Below, piece after piece: positions 8,142 to 17,264 of a DNA stretch of 64,000 nt. Source of the DNA: Caviibacter sp963550915 (lineage in GTDB: Bacteria > Fusobacteriota > Fusobacteriia > Fusobacteriales > Leptotrichiaceae); assembly GCA_963550915.1 (NCBI GenBank), contig CAUVEB010000003.1:1-64000 (forward strand). The letters are read 5' to 3'. Position 1 is the stretch's first letter. Every line of letters begins with the position of its first letter. A model generated the notes under the pieces. It searched no databases, had not been told where the DNA came from, and saw only the letters and a list, made by a program, of their open reading frames with translations. The translations under genes and the position numbers were made by a program.

Positions 8142-9296
8142 CTATCCTTTCATTTCAAGTGGAGCTATCCACTCACTTTTTTCTCCCATAGTGTAATCTT
8201 TAATAAATTGCTCTTTAAAAGCCTTGTATCTATTTTCTTGTATAGCCTTTCTTGCCTCTTTTACTAAGTTTAGTAAAAACCATATATTGTGGTATGTTGC
8301 AAGTCTTTGACCAAGTATTTCATTTGCTTTAAATAAATGTCTAATGTATGCTCTTGTATAATTTTTACAAACATAATTATCTGCTATATCTAGTGGTCTT
8401 GGATCTCTTGCATATTTTGAATTTTTTATTACAAGTCTACCATATTTTGTAAATACTGTACCATGTCTACCTATTCTTGACGGATGAACACAGTCAAACA
8501 TATCAATACCATGCTCTATAGCCTCTAATATATCAAGAGGTTCTCCAACTCCCATAAGATATCTTGGTTTATCTTCAGGTAATTTTGGTGCTAGATATTC
8601 TAATATTTCATACATTTTATCTGTAGGTTCACCAACTGCAAGTCCACCTATTGCAAAACCTGCAAAATCATCTTCATACTGTTTTAATTCATCTAAGCAA
8701 TATTGTCTTAAATCCTTATATATCCCACCTTGTACTATTGCAAATAAGCCTTGTGTATTCTTATTTTTATTCGCATCAATACATCTTTTAGCCCAACGTA
8801 TAGTTCTGTCAATTGAAGGTTTTAAATATTCTCTTGTTGACATACCTGGGGGGCATTCATCAAGAACCATCATTATATCTGAACCTAAATTATTTTGTAT
8901 TTCAATTGATTTTTCTGGGCTTATAAAGCGTTTTGAACCGTCAATATGTGAGCTAAAATATGCTCCTTCTTCTTTAATCTTTCTCATTGTTGCAAGACTA
9001 AATATTTGAAATCCACCACTATCTGTTAGTATTGGATGTTTCCAGTTCATAAATTTATGAAGGCCACCAAAATCAGCAATAAGTTCATCTGTAGGACGAA
9101 GATGAAGATGATAAGTATTTCCTAATATTATTTCACTACCTATTTCTTCAAGTTCTTCAGGAGTCATAGTTTTGACTGTTGCTTGAGTTCCTACGGGCAT
9201 AAAAATTGGTGTGTGTATTATACCGTGTGGAGTAGTTATAGTTCCACATCTTGCATTATTGTCTTTATGTTCTAATTTATATGTTATAGGTTTCAA
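8142..9296 (-). CDS. tgt: Queuine tRNA-ribosyltransferase (tRNA-guanine transglycosylase)
   Basis: Exchanges guanine 34 for the queuosine precursor in GUN-anticodon tRNAs. Family hallmarks are GNTYHLHLRP, the DSGGFQIFSL substrate loop with its catalytic Asp, and GGLAVGEP. The usual zinc site (CxCxxC...H) is missing: its region reads DNYVCKNYTRAYIRHLF, with a single Cys. I prefer the TTG at 9296 because an AAAGGA ribosome site sits 7 bases before it, which gives 384 residues. An ATG at 9323 would add 9 residues but overlaps rel and lacks a ribosome site. Confidence 0.93.
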   Translation of the reverse strand: MKPITYKLEHKDNNARCGTITTPHGIIHTPIFMPVGTQATVKTMTPEELEEIGSEIILGNTYHLHLRPTDELIADFGGLHKFMNWKHPILTDSGGFQIFSLATMRKIKEEGAYFSSHIDGSKRFISPEKSIEIQNNLGSDIMMVLDECPPGMSTREYLKPSIDRTIRWAKRCIDANKNKNTQGLFAIVQGGIYKDLRQYCLDELKQYEDDFAGFAIGGLAVGEPTDKMYEILEYLAPKLPEDKPRYLMGVGEPLDILEAIEHGIDMFDCVHPSRIGRHGTVFTKYGRLVIKNSKYARDPRPLDIADNYVCKNYTRAYIRHLFKANEILGQRLATYHNIWFLLNLVKEARKAIQENRYKAFKEQFIKDYTMGEKSEWIAPLEMKG

Positions 9297-9309
9297 TTTA
9301 TTGTCCTTT

Positions 9310-11484
9310 CTATATGATATCAATTACGTCTTTCATTGATAGTAAATTTTTTCTAAGTCTTTCAAAATCTTCTTTGTTTTTAATCATTATTCTAAGACTT
9401 ACCATACCATAAACTTGACCGTGTTCTTTTTTTAATGTTGTATTAACTGAAAGTAGTTCCATTTTATGTTCGTTTAGTATTCTAATTATATCAAATATTA
9501 AACCGTCTCTATCAAGTGATTTTATAGTAAATGAATATTGATATTTACAAGAAGCAGTTTTAAGTAGAGCCTCATCCCAATATACTTCAACTTCACGTTC
9601 TGGTTCTTTTTCTACTAAGTTTTTAATGTTTTGACAAGTATTTTTATGTATTACTATACCACGTCCACGAGTTACATACCCTTGTATTATATCCCCAGGT
9701 AGTGGATCACAACATTTTGCAAAATGAAATAAAGTATTATCTGCTCCTGTAATCTTAATTCCAAGTTTATCACTACTACTATGTTTTGTAGCTAGCTTAG
9801 AACCTTTATTTTGTTCTTCTTCAATAAGTTCTTTTTCACTTTGTTCTACTAAAGGTTTAAATTTTTGTATAAAAGTGTCAATTTTTAAGTCATCAACTGC
9901 AAATTTATAGAAAAGACTTTGAATATTACTTAGATTATATTTTTTCATGTATAAATATACTCTTTCATCATCTTCAAGCTCTTTAAATTTAAGACCTATT
10001 TTTTGAAATTCTTGTTCTAGTAACTCTTCTCCAATTTTAGCTTTTTCTTCAAATTCTTTATCCTTAAACCATTTTCTAATCTTAAGTCTTGAGCTATGGT
10101 TATTTACCATATTAATCCAGTCTTTACCAGGACCTTTGGTAGCCTTTGATGTCATTATCTCAACTTTATCACCATTTACAAGTATGCTATCAAGAGGAAC
10201 TATTTTATCGTTTACCTTAGCCCCTATAGTTCTATATCCTATTTGTGTATGAACCTGAAAAGCAAAGTCAAGAGCAGTTGAGTTATTAGCTAGTTCTATA
10301 ACATCACCTTTTGGTGTAAATACGAATATTGTTTCATTTAAAACTACATCTGTAACAGATTGTACAAAAGTACCACCATTTTCTTTGTCAATGCTTGTAT
10401 CTATCATCTTTTTAACTACTTGGTAGTATTTTTCGTTTTTATCTTTACTTTTCTTTTCCTTGTATTTCCAGTGAGCTGCAACCCCTTCTTCAGCTATTTC
10501 ATGCATTTCATGTGTTCTTATTTGTATTTCAACCTTTTGTTTGTTTTCACATTCAACTGTTGTATGTATAGACTGATAACCATTACTTTTTGGAACAGCG
10601 ATATAGTCTTTAAATCTACCTGATACAGGCACAAAAATACTATGTACTATTCCTAGTACCATATAGCATTCTTCTTCCTTATCAACTATTACTCTTATTG
10701 CAGTTAAGTCCATAAGTTCAGCAAACTTTTTGTTTTTTTCGTTTATTTTTCTGTATATACTATATAGATGTTTTGGTCTACCTGTAACTTTAGCTTTTAT
10801 CTTATACTTATCAAGCTCTGTACTTAAAATTTTTACAATATTATTTGTAAAATTTTCTCTTTCTTCTTTTTTCTCATTAACAAGCATCTTTATTTCTTGA
10901 TATGCTTCCTTATTAAGATAGCTAAAACTAATGTCTTCAAGTTCACTTTTAATTTTTGCCATACCTATTCTATGAGCTATTGGTGCAAAGATATCTATAC
11001 ATTCTTTTGATTTCTCAATTTGTTTTTCTTGAGATTGAAATTCTATAGTTCTCATATTATGTAGTCTATCTGCCAGTTTTATTATTACAACCCTTATATC
11101 ATGAGACATGGCAACAACCATTTTTCTGATATTTTCAATTTGTTTTCCTTGTTTTTTAGGTAAATTTCTAAGTTTTGTAACACCGTCAACTAAAAGTGCC
11201 ACATCTTTACCAAAAACATATTCTATATCAGCAAGAGTAATAAGTGTATCTTCAACTACGTCATGAAGAAGTCCTGCTACTATAGTATCGGTATCCATTC
11301 TAAGGTCAACTAAAATTTGAGCAACTTCAATTGGGTGAATAATATATTCTTCTCCACTTTTTCTGTATTGACCTGTATGAGCTTCTGTTGCAAGTATATA
11401 TGCTTCTTCAATTTTTTCCATATTTAGGTCTTTATTTGCAAGACATTTTGATTTTAATATTTCATAGGCTTCAACACGTCCCAT
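9310..11484 (-). CDS. rel: RelA/SpoT-family (p)ppGpp synthetase/hydrolase
   Basis: Controls the stringent response alarmone. The N-terminal HD hydrolase domain has HDVVEDT and ADRLHNMRT, so hydrolase activity should be intact. The synthetase domain has GRPKHLYSIYRK, GRFKDYIAVPKSNGYQSIHT and EIQIRTHEMHEIAEEG. TGS (VFTPKGDVIELANNST) and ACT domains follow. At 724 residues it is a full bifunctional Rel. I start at the ATG at 11484, which has GAAGGG ten bases upstream; a TTG at 11502 would overlap the iclR stop. It lies 7 bases after the IclR gene. Confidence 0.95.
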   Translation of the reverse strand: MGRVEAYEILKSKCLANKDLNMEKIEEAYILATEAHTGQYRKSGEEYIIHPIEVAQILVDLRMDTDTIVAGLLHDVVEDTLITLADIEYVFGKDVALLVDGVTKLRNLPKKQGKQIENIRKMVVAMSHDIRVVIIKLADRLHNMRTIEFQSQEKQIEKSKECIDIFAPIAHRIGMAKIKSELEDISFSYLNKEAYQEIKMLVNEKKEERENFTNNIVKILSTELDKYKIKAKVTGRPKHLYSIYRKINEKNKKFAELMDLTAIRVIVDKEEECYMVLGIVHSIFVPVSGRFKDYIAVPKSNGYQSIHTTVECENKQKVEIQIRTHEMHEIAEEGVAAHWKYKEKKSKDKNEKYYQVVKKMIDTSIDKENGGTFVQSVTDVVLNETIFVFTPKGDVIELANNSTALDFAFQVHTQIGYRTIGAKVNDKIVPLDSILVNGDKVEIMTSKATKGPGKDWINMVNNHSSRLKIRKWFKDKEFEEKAKIGEELLEQEFQKIGLKFKELEDDERVYLYMKKYNLSNIQSLFYKFAVDDLKIDTFIQKFKPLVEQSEKELIEEEQNKGSKLATKHSSSDKLGIKITGADNTLFHFAKCCDPLPGDIIQGYVTRGRGIVIHKNTCQNIKNLVEKEPEREVEVYWDEALLKTASCKYQYSFTIKSLDRDGLIFDIIRILNEHKMELLSVNTTLKKEHGQVYGMVSLRIMIKNKEDFERLRKNLLSMKDVIDII

Positions 11485-11491
11485 ATTATCA

Positions 11492-12238
11492 CTACCCTTC
11501 AATAATAGTTGATATTCTCTTAGTACATTTCATTAATTTTTCAACATAATATGCTTTAGTTTGGCTATCTGTAAGTGGTATAGAAATACTAATAGCACCT
11601 ACTATATCGCCATGTAAATTGTAAAAAGGAGTACCTATACAATAAACCCCTAGTTGATATTCTTCAAATTCAGTTGAATATCCATTTTTTTTGATTCTTT
11701 TTAAATCACGAATAAAAGTATCATAACTAGTTATAGTTCTAGATGTATATTTAATTATTTCGCTTTCATCCCATACTTTTTTTATTCTGTCTTCATTTTG
11801 ATATGCAAGTATAGCTTTACCTGCAGCAGTACAATACATTGGAGCTCTTTTACCAACTACTGAACTTCTCATAATTGTTATTTTTTTTGAAGGTGTATAT
11901 TTGTCTACATAAAGTATTTGTGAACCGTCTTGTATAACAAGATGTATTACTTGTTCTACTTCGCTTGCAAGTTTAATTAAAAATCTCTTTGCTTCACTCA
12001 TAAAATCAAATTTTTGAACAGTTCTATTACCAAGTCTAAACATTTTAAAAGTTAAAGTGTATTTTTTATTTTTCCCCTGCTTTATATATCCGTTATCTTT
12101 TAGTGCATTAATTATTCTGTAAGTTGTAGTCTTATTTAATTTAACTAGCTTACTGATATCTGTAAGCCCCATTTCATCAGCATCAGACAAAACTTCTAAA
12201 ATATTTAATGCCCTATCCAAACTTTGTATTGTAGACAT
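11492..12238 (-). CDS. IclR-family transcriptional regulator
   Basis: DNA-binding regulator of 248 residues with an N-terminal winged helix (MGLTDISKLVKLNKTTTYRI) and a C-terminal effector domain (RAPMYCTAAGKAILAY; LGVYCIGTPFYNLHGDIVGAISIS). It is divergent from the arginine deiminase operon across 228 bases that contain a palindrome over the arcA promoter, so it is the natural candidate regulator of that operon. It also heads the rel-tgt-pepC run. The effector cannot be read from sequence. Confidence 0.9.
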   Translation of the reverse strand: MSTIQSLDRALNILEVLSDADEMGLTDISKLVKLNKTTTYRIINALKDNGYIKQGKNKKYTLTFKMFRLGNRTVQKFDFMSEAKRFLIKLASEVEQVIHLVIQDGSQILYVDKYTPSKKITIMRSSVVGKRAPMYCTAAGKAILAYQNEDRIKKVWDESEIIKYTSRTITSYDTFIRDLKRIKKNGYSTEFEEYQLGVYCIGTPFYNLHGDIVGAISISIPLTDSQTKAYYVEKLMKCTKRISTIIEG

Positions 12239-12428
12239 AATAACCCCCTGCTTTTTTTACTATTATACTACCATATTTTTATATAAAATAAAATATGTAT
12301 TGATTAAATTATCTATATTTTATTAGGTTTTTAGAAAAAAATACTATATATTTTTATGGTTATAAAATTTTAAATATATTTTACAAATGTTAATAGTAAA
12401 ATTTTCCATATTAAAAAATTAAGTAGGG

Positions 12429-12444
12429 TATACTTTAGTATAAT
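12429..12444 (+). promoter_or_regulatory. arcA promoter -10 box with overlapping palindrome
   Basis: TATAAT at 12439-12444 lies 22 bases before the arcA start and has no good -35 box. The perfect palindrome TATACTTTAGTATA (12429-12442) overlaps it. That is a plausible operator for the divergent IclR regulator, and the missing -35 suggests activation. Confidence 0.45.
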
Positions 12445-12466
12445 AAAATTATAGGAGGGCCTAATT

Positions 12467-13684
12467 ATGGTTATTAACGTAAGAAGTGAAATAAATACTC
12501 TTAAAAAAGTATTATTACACAGACCTGGTAGAGAATTATTAAATTTAACGCCAGATTCACTGGAAAGATTATTATTTGATGATGTTCCTTTTCTAAAAGT
12601 AGCACAACAAGAACACGATGCTTTCGCAAGAATATTAAGAGAAAATGGTGTTGAAGTTGTTTATTTAGAAGATCTAGTAGCAGAAACTCTTGATACTTCA
12701 CATGAATTAAAAGTTCAATTCTTAAAACAATTCATTGAAGAAGGTGGAGTAAAATTAGATGTTTATAAAGAAGCATTATTAAATTTATTCTTAAGTTATA
12801 AAGATACAAAGGAAATGGTATTAAAAACTATGGAAGGTGTTAATATGTCAGAACTTAACATACCTAGAACTGATTTAGTTAGCTTCCTTGAAGATCCAAC
12901 AGAATTAATACTTGATCCAATGCCAAACCTATATTTCACAAGAGACCCATTTGCATCAACTCAAAATGGTGTTATCTTAAATAGAATGTATTCAGTAACA
13001 AGAAATAGAGAAACTATTTATGCTTACTATATATTCCACTACCATCCAGAATATAAAGGAAAAGTAAAATTATTCTATGATAGAACAAATCCTTTCCATA
13101 TTGAAGGTGGAGACGTATTAAATATTAATGATGAAATACTAGCAATAGGAATTTCTCAAAGAACAGAAGCTGCTGCTATTGATTTAGTAGCTAAAAACAT
13201 CTTATTTGATGAAGCAAATTCACATATAAAGAAAATATTAGCATTTAGAATAGCTGAAACAAGAGCATTCATGCACTTAGACACAGTATTTACTCAAATA
13301 GACTATGATAAATTCAGTGTTCACCCTGCAATTTTAGGACCACTTGAAGTGTTTGAACTTACAAGAAATGGTAATGAAGTTAAAGTAACTCCTCAAGAAG
13401 GAAAATTAGATGACATCTTAAGTGCTCATATGGGAAGAAAGATAACTCTAATACCTTGTGGTGGTGGAGATAGAATAGCTGCTGAAAGAGAACAATGGAA
13501 TGACGGTTCTAATACTTTATGTATAGCACCAGGTAAAGTTATTGTTTATGAAAGAAATGATGTAACTAATGCATTACTTAGAGAACATGGAATAAATGTT
13601 ATTGAAATGCCAAGTGCCGAATTATCAAGAGGACGTGGAGGTCCTAGATGTATGAGTATGCCACTTGTAAGAGATGAAAAATAA
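12467..13684 (+). CDS. arcA: Arginine deiminase
   Basis: Hydrolyses L-arginine to citrulline and ammonia, first step of the arginine deiminase pathway. Family motifs are visible in order: LHRPGREL near the start, NLYFTRDPFAST, HIEGGDVL, HLDTVFTQID and the C-terminal nucleophile Cys395 in RGRGGPRCMSMPL. The 405-residue length is normal. The start ATG at 12467 follows AGGAGGG. It opens the operon arcA-arcB-arcC-antiporter, which yields one ATP per arginine and ammonia for acid resistance. Confidence 0.97.
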   Translation: MVINVRSEINTLKKVLLHRPGRELLNLTPDSLERLLFDDVPFLKVAQQEHDAFARILRENGVEVVYLEDLVAETLDTSHELKVQFLKQFIEEGGVKLDVYKEALLNLFLSYKDTKEMVLKTMEGVNMSELNIPRTDLVSFLEDPTELILDPMPNLYFTRDPFASTQNGVILNRMYSVTRNRETIYAYYIFHYHPEYKGKVKLFYDRTNPFHIEGGDVLNINDEILAIGISQRTEAAAIDLVAKNILFDEANSHIKKILAFRIAETRAFMHLDTVFTQIDYDKFSVHPAILGPLEVFELTRNGNEVKVTPQEGKLDDILSAHMGRKITLIPCGGGDRIAAEREQWNDGSNTLCIAPGKVIVYERNDVTNALLREHGINVIEMPSAELSRGRGGPRCMSMPLVRDEK

Positions 13685-13734
13685 GGTGGAATTTAGGCAA
13701 TAAAAACAAACAAAAAAAAGGAGAGAATAAAAAC

Positions 13735-14727
13735 ATGCCAAAAAATTTACAAGGTAAACACTTTCTTAAATTACTAGATTTTTCAACAGAGGAAGTTAGA
13801 TACTTATTAGACTTATCAAAACAATTTAAAGAATTAAAATTAACTAGAACACCACATAGATATTTAGAAGGTAAAAATATTGTATTATTATTTGAAAAAA
13901 CTTCAACAAGAACAAGATGTTCATTTGAAGTAGCTGGAATGGATTTAGGAATGGGAGTTACTTATCTTGATCCAGGTTCATCACAAATGGGTAAAAAAGA
14001 AAGTATAGCAGATACAGCAAGAGTTCTTGGTAGAATGTATGATGGTATTGAATATAGAGGATTTAGTCAAAAATTAGTTGAAGATTTAGCACATTATGCA
14101 GGTGTACCTGTATGGAATGGTTTAACAGACATGTTCCACCCTACACAAATGTTAGCTGATATGTTAACAATAGAAGAAAACTTCGGACATCTTAAAGGAT
14201 TAAACTTTGTGTTCATGGGAGATGCTAGAAATAACGTTGCAAATTCATTAATGGTTGCATGTTCAATGTTAGGATTAAACTTCACAGCATGTGGACCTAA
14301 AGAATTAAAACCTGCACAAGAATTAATTGACACTTGTGAAAAAATAGCAGCACAAAATGGATGTAAATTAAGATTTACAGAATCAGTTGAAGAAGGATGT
14401 ACTGATGCTGATGTAATATATACTGATATATGGGTATCAATGGGAGAACCTGATTCAGTATGGGAAGAAAGAATTAAACTATTAAGCCCTTATAGAGTGG
14501 ATAAAAAAGCTATGGGATATGCTAAAGAAAATGCAATATTCTTACACTGCTTACCTTCATTCCACGATAGAAACACTACAATTGGTGAAGAAATTTATCA
14601 AAAATATGGTATCAAAGAAATGGAAGTTGCTGACGAAATTTTTGAAAGCCCTCAATCAAAAGTATTCGACGAAGCTGAAAACAGAATGCATACAATCAAA
14701 GCAGTTATGTATGCTACATTAAAATAG
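13735..14727 (+). CDS. arcB: Ornithine carbamoyltransferase (catabolic)
   Basis: Converts citrulline and phosphate to ornithine and carbamoyl phosphate in the deiminase pathway. It carries the carbamoyl-phosphate site FEKTSTRTRCSF, the HPTQ motif in FHPTQMLAD, and the ornithine-site HCLPSFHDR. Length 330 is normal. A 50-base gap with an AAAGGAG ribosome site separates it from arcA, and carbamate kinase follows after one base. The context argues for the catabolic rather than the biosynthetic role. Confidence 0.96.
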   Translation: MPKNLQGKHFLKLLDFSTEEVRYLLDLSKQFKELKLTRTPHRYLEGKNIVLLFEKTSTRTRCSFEVAGMDLGMGVTYLDPGSSQMGKKESIADTARVLGRMYDGIEYRGFSQKLVEDLAHYAGVPVWNGLTDMFHPTQMLADMLTIEENFGHLKGLNFVFMGDARNNVANSLMVACSMLGLNFTACGPKELKPAQELIDTCEKIAAQNGCKLRFTESVEEGCTDADVIYTDIWVSMGEPDSVWEERIKLLSPYRVDKKAMGYAKENAIFLHCLPSFHDRNTTIGEEIYQKYGIKEMEVADEIFESPQSKVFDEAENRMHTIKAVMYATLK

Positions 14728-14728
14728 T

Positions 14729-15670
14729 ATGAAAACTAATAAAAGACTTGTAATTGCTTTGGGTGGAAATGCTCTTGGTAGTACTCCTAGCGAACAACTA
14801 GAGCTTGTTAGGGGTACCGCCAAAGCAATTGTTTCAATGGCTAAAGAGGGATATGAAATAATAATAGGTCATGGAAATGGTCCACAAGTTGGAATGATAA
14901 ACCTTGCAATGGACTATGCAGCAAATGGAGATGTTAAAACACCTTATATGCCTTTTGCTGAATGTGGTGCAATGAGCCAAGGATATATTGGATATCATTT
15001 ACAACAAGCAATAAGAGAAGAACTAAAAAACCAAAATATTAAAAAAGAAGTTGTATCATTAGTAACACAAGTGTTAGTTGATGCAAACGATAGTGCTTTT
15101 AAAAATCCTACTAAACCAATAGGGATGTTTTATACAAAAGAAAAAGCAGACGAAATAGTAAAAGAAAAAGGATTTACTTTCGTAGAAGATGCTGGGCGTG
15201 GATACAGAAGAGTTGTTCCATCACCATTACCAGTAGAAATAATAGAATTAAATTCTATAAAACAATTAGTTGAAAATGGAACTATAGTTATAGCTGCAGG
15301 TGGAGGAGGAATTCCAGTTATTAACACTGAAAATGGATTAAAAGGTGTTGACGCAGTTATAGATAAGGACAGATCAAGTGCTAAATTAGCTCTTGATTTA
15401 AAGGCAGATATGCTTGTTATATTAACAGCAGTAGACAGAGTATGTATTAACTTCAATAAGCCTAACCAAGAAGAACTTAAAGAATTAACTGTTGAAGATG
15501 CAACTAGATATATAAATGAAGGACATTTTGCAAAAGGTAGTATGTTACCTAAAGTTGAAGCTTGTCTTGATTTTGTTAAATCATGTGAAAACGGTGTTGC
15601 ACTTATTACATCACTTGAAAATGCACCAATTGCATTACAAGGTAAAACAGGAACAGTTATAAAAAAATAA
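14729..15670 (+). CDS. arcC: Carbamate kinase
   Basis: Transfers the phosphate of carbamoyl phosphate to ADP, the ATP-yielding step of the pathway. Visible motifs are ALGGNALG at the N terminus, GHGNGPQVG, AAGGGGIPV and GVDAVIDKD with the DRSSAKLA segment. Length 313 is normal for the amino-acid kinase fold. It begins one base after the arcB stop, so translation is coupled. Confidence 0.96.
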   Translation: MKTNKRLVIALGGNALGSTPSEQLELVRGTAKAIVSMAKEGYEIIIGHGNGPQVGMINLAMDYAANGDVKTPYMPFAECGAMSQGYIGYHLQQAIREELKNQNIKKEVVSLVTQVLVDANDSAFKNPTKPIGMFYTKEKADEIVKEKGFTFVEDAGRGYRRVVPSPLPVEIIELNSIKQLVENGTIVIAAGGGGIPVINTENGLKGVDAVIDKDRSSAKLALDLKADMLVILTAVDRVCINFNKPNQEELKELTVEDATRYINEGHFAKGSMLPKVEACLDFVKSCENGVALITSLENAPIALQGKTGTVIKK

Positions 15671-15693
15671 ATTTTTAAAGAAGAGGAAGAATT

Positions 15694-17145
15694 ATGGGAA
15701 CAAAGCAAAAGAAGTCATTATCGGCTTATTCAATTATTATTATTTTATTAGTTATATTAGCCCTTATTACTCTCGTATTACCTAAGTTACCAGCAGATAT
15801 CGTTGGTGATATGATAGAAGAAAATATTTCACTTGCTACAGGAGTAGTTCCTGCTAGCGTAGCAACAGTATTTATGGCACCATTTAATGGATTTAAAGAT
15901 GCGATTGACGTATGTGTATTCGTACTTCTATTAGGTGGATTTTTAGGTATAGTTACTAAAACAGGAGCTTTAGATGCAGGTATTGCAGCTTTAGTTCGTA
16001 AGTTAAAAGGTAATGAATTAATACTTATTCCAATCTTAATGACTTTATTCTCAATAGGTGGATCAACATATGGTATGGCTGAAGAAACTATAGCATTCTA
16101 CATTTTAATATGTTCTACTATGGTTGCTGCAGGATTTGATACTATGGTTGGAGCTTCTACTATATTACTTGGAGCTGGAGTTGGGGTTTTAGGTTCAACA
16201 ATTAATCCATTTGCTACTGGTGTTGCAATGGACGCAGTTAATGCAGCTGGTATTCAAGTAAGTTCAGGAAAAGTAATAATGATAGGTATAGTATTATGGA
16301 TAACTTCATTAATAGTAGCTATAATCTATGTTATGAGATATGCTAAAAAAGTTAAAGAAGATAAAGGTTCAATTTTCTTATCACTTAGAGAACAAGAAGA
16401 AATGAAAGAAACATTTGGACATGTTGATTTCCAAAATACTGAATTTAATTCAAAACAAAAATTAACTTTAGCTGTATTTACAGTTACATTTATAGTAATG
16501 ATAATATCATTAATAGCTTGGGAAGAATATGGAATTACTGTTTTCGTTGGATGGTCTTCATACTTAACAGGTGTACCTTTAGGTGAATGGTACTTTGGAG
16601 AACTTGCAATGTGGTTCACATTATCTGGAATAATTATAGCAGCTATAAACGGATTTAGTGAAAAAGAAACAATAGACGCATTCTTAGCAGGTTGTGCTGA
16701 CATATTATCAGTTGTGTTAATTATAGCACTATCAAGAGGTGTTTCAGTATTAATGAAAGAAACATTCTTAGATAAATATATATTAAACCTTGCTTCACAA
16801 GGATTACAAGGATTACAAGCATACATATTTGCTCCAGTATCATACTTACTATACATGGTATTATCATTCTTAATACCTTCAACTTCAGGACTTGCAACTG
16901 TATCATTACCAATATTAGGACCATTATCTCACAACTTAGGATACAGCCCAGAAGTTATGATTATGATATTCTCAGCTTCTTGCGGATTAATAAACTTAAT
17001 TACACCAACTTCAGGTGTTGTTATGGGTGGACTTGCAACAGCTAAGATTGAATATAACACATTCTTTAAATGGGTATTAAAATTATTAGGAATAATATTT
17101 GTACTAAATATTATAATACTAACAATTGCAATGATGATATTTTAG
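15694..17145 (+). CDS. YfcC-family membrane transporter, probable arginine/ornithine antiporter
   Basis: A 483-residue polytopic membrane protein with about 12 hydrophobic segments. It resembles the YfcC (C4-dicarboxylate/basic amino acid) family rather than the APC-type ArcD: conserved pieces include LLGGFLGIVTKTGALDAG, FSIGGSTYGMAEET and STINPFATGVAMDA. Its place as last gene of the arc operon implies uptake of arginine in exchange for ornithine. The ribosome site GAGGAAG precedes the ATG at 15694. Confidence 0.88.
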   Translation: MGTKQKKSLSAYSIIIILLVILALITLVLPKLPADIVGDMIEENISLATGVVPASVATVFMAPFNGFKDAIDVCVFVLLLGGFLGIVTKTGALDAGIAALVRKLKGNELILIPILMTLFSIGGSTYGMAEETIAFYILICSTMVAAGFDTMVGASTILLGAGVGVLGSTINPFATGVAMDAVNAAGIQVSSGKVIMIGIVLWITSLIVAIIYVMRYAKKVKEDKGSIFLSLREQEEMKETFGHVDFQNTEFNSKQKLTLAVFTVTFIVMIISLIAWEEYGITVFVGWSSYLTGVPLGEWYFGELAMWFTLSGIIIAAINGFSEKETIDAFLAGCADILSVVLIIALSRGVSVLMKETFLDKYILNLASQGLQGLQAYIFAPVSYLLYMVLSFLIPSTSGLATVSLPILGPLSHNLGYSPEVMIMIFSASCGLINLITPTSGVVMGGLATAKIEYNTFFKWVLKLLGIIFVLNIIILTIAMMIF

Positions 17146-17166
17146 AATTTAATTAGATTATATGAA

Positions 17167-17201
17167 ATGTACCGAAAAACTTTTAAAGTTCGTAGGTACA
17201 T
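17167..17201 (+). repeat. Hairpin with ATGTACC...GGTACAT arms after the arc operon
   Basis: A 7-bp perfect outer stem (17167-17173 with 17195-17201) encloses a second short inverted repeat. It has no clear T tract. Its ends match those of the repeats at 2617-2664 and 30467-30515, but the loop differs. It may be a terminator of the arc operon. Confidence 0.4.
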
Positions 17202-17264
17202 ATTCTATCTACAGCAAACTTTAGCAGAATATTTAAAAAATATTAATGTAAAGGATGACTAATT

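Noticed and set aside
15130..15708. Long minus-strand frame opposite arcC and the following junction
   Set aside because: It is the antisense shadow of a certain gene and has no ribosome site or family signal.
16326..16924. Minus-strand frames opposite the YfcC-type transporter
   Set aside because: Antisense shadows of a membrane-protein gene; no independent support.
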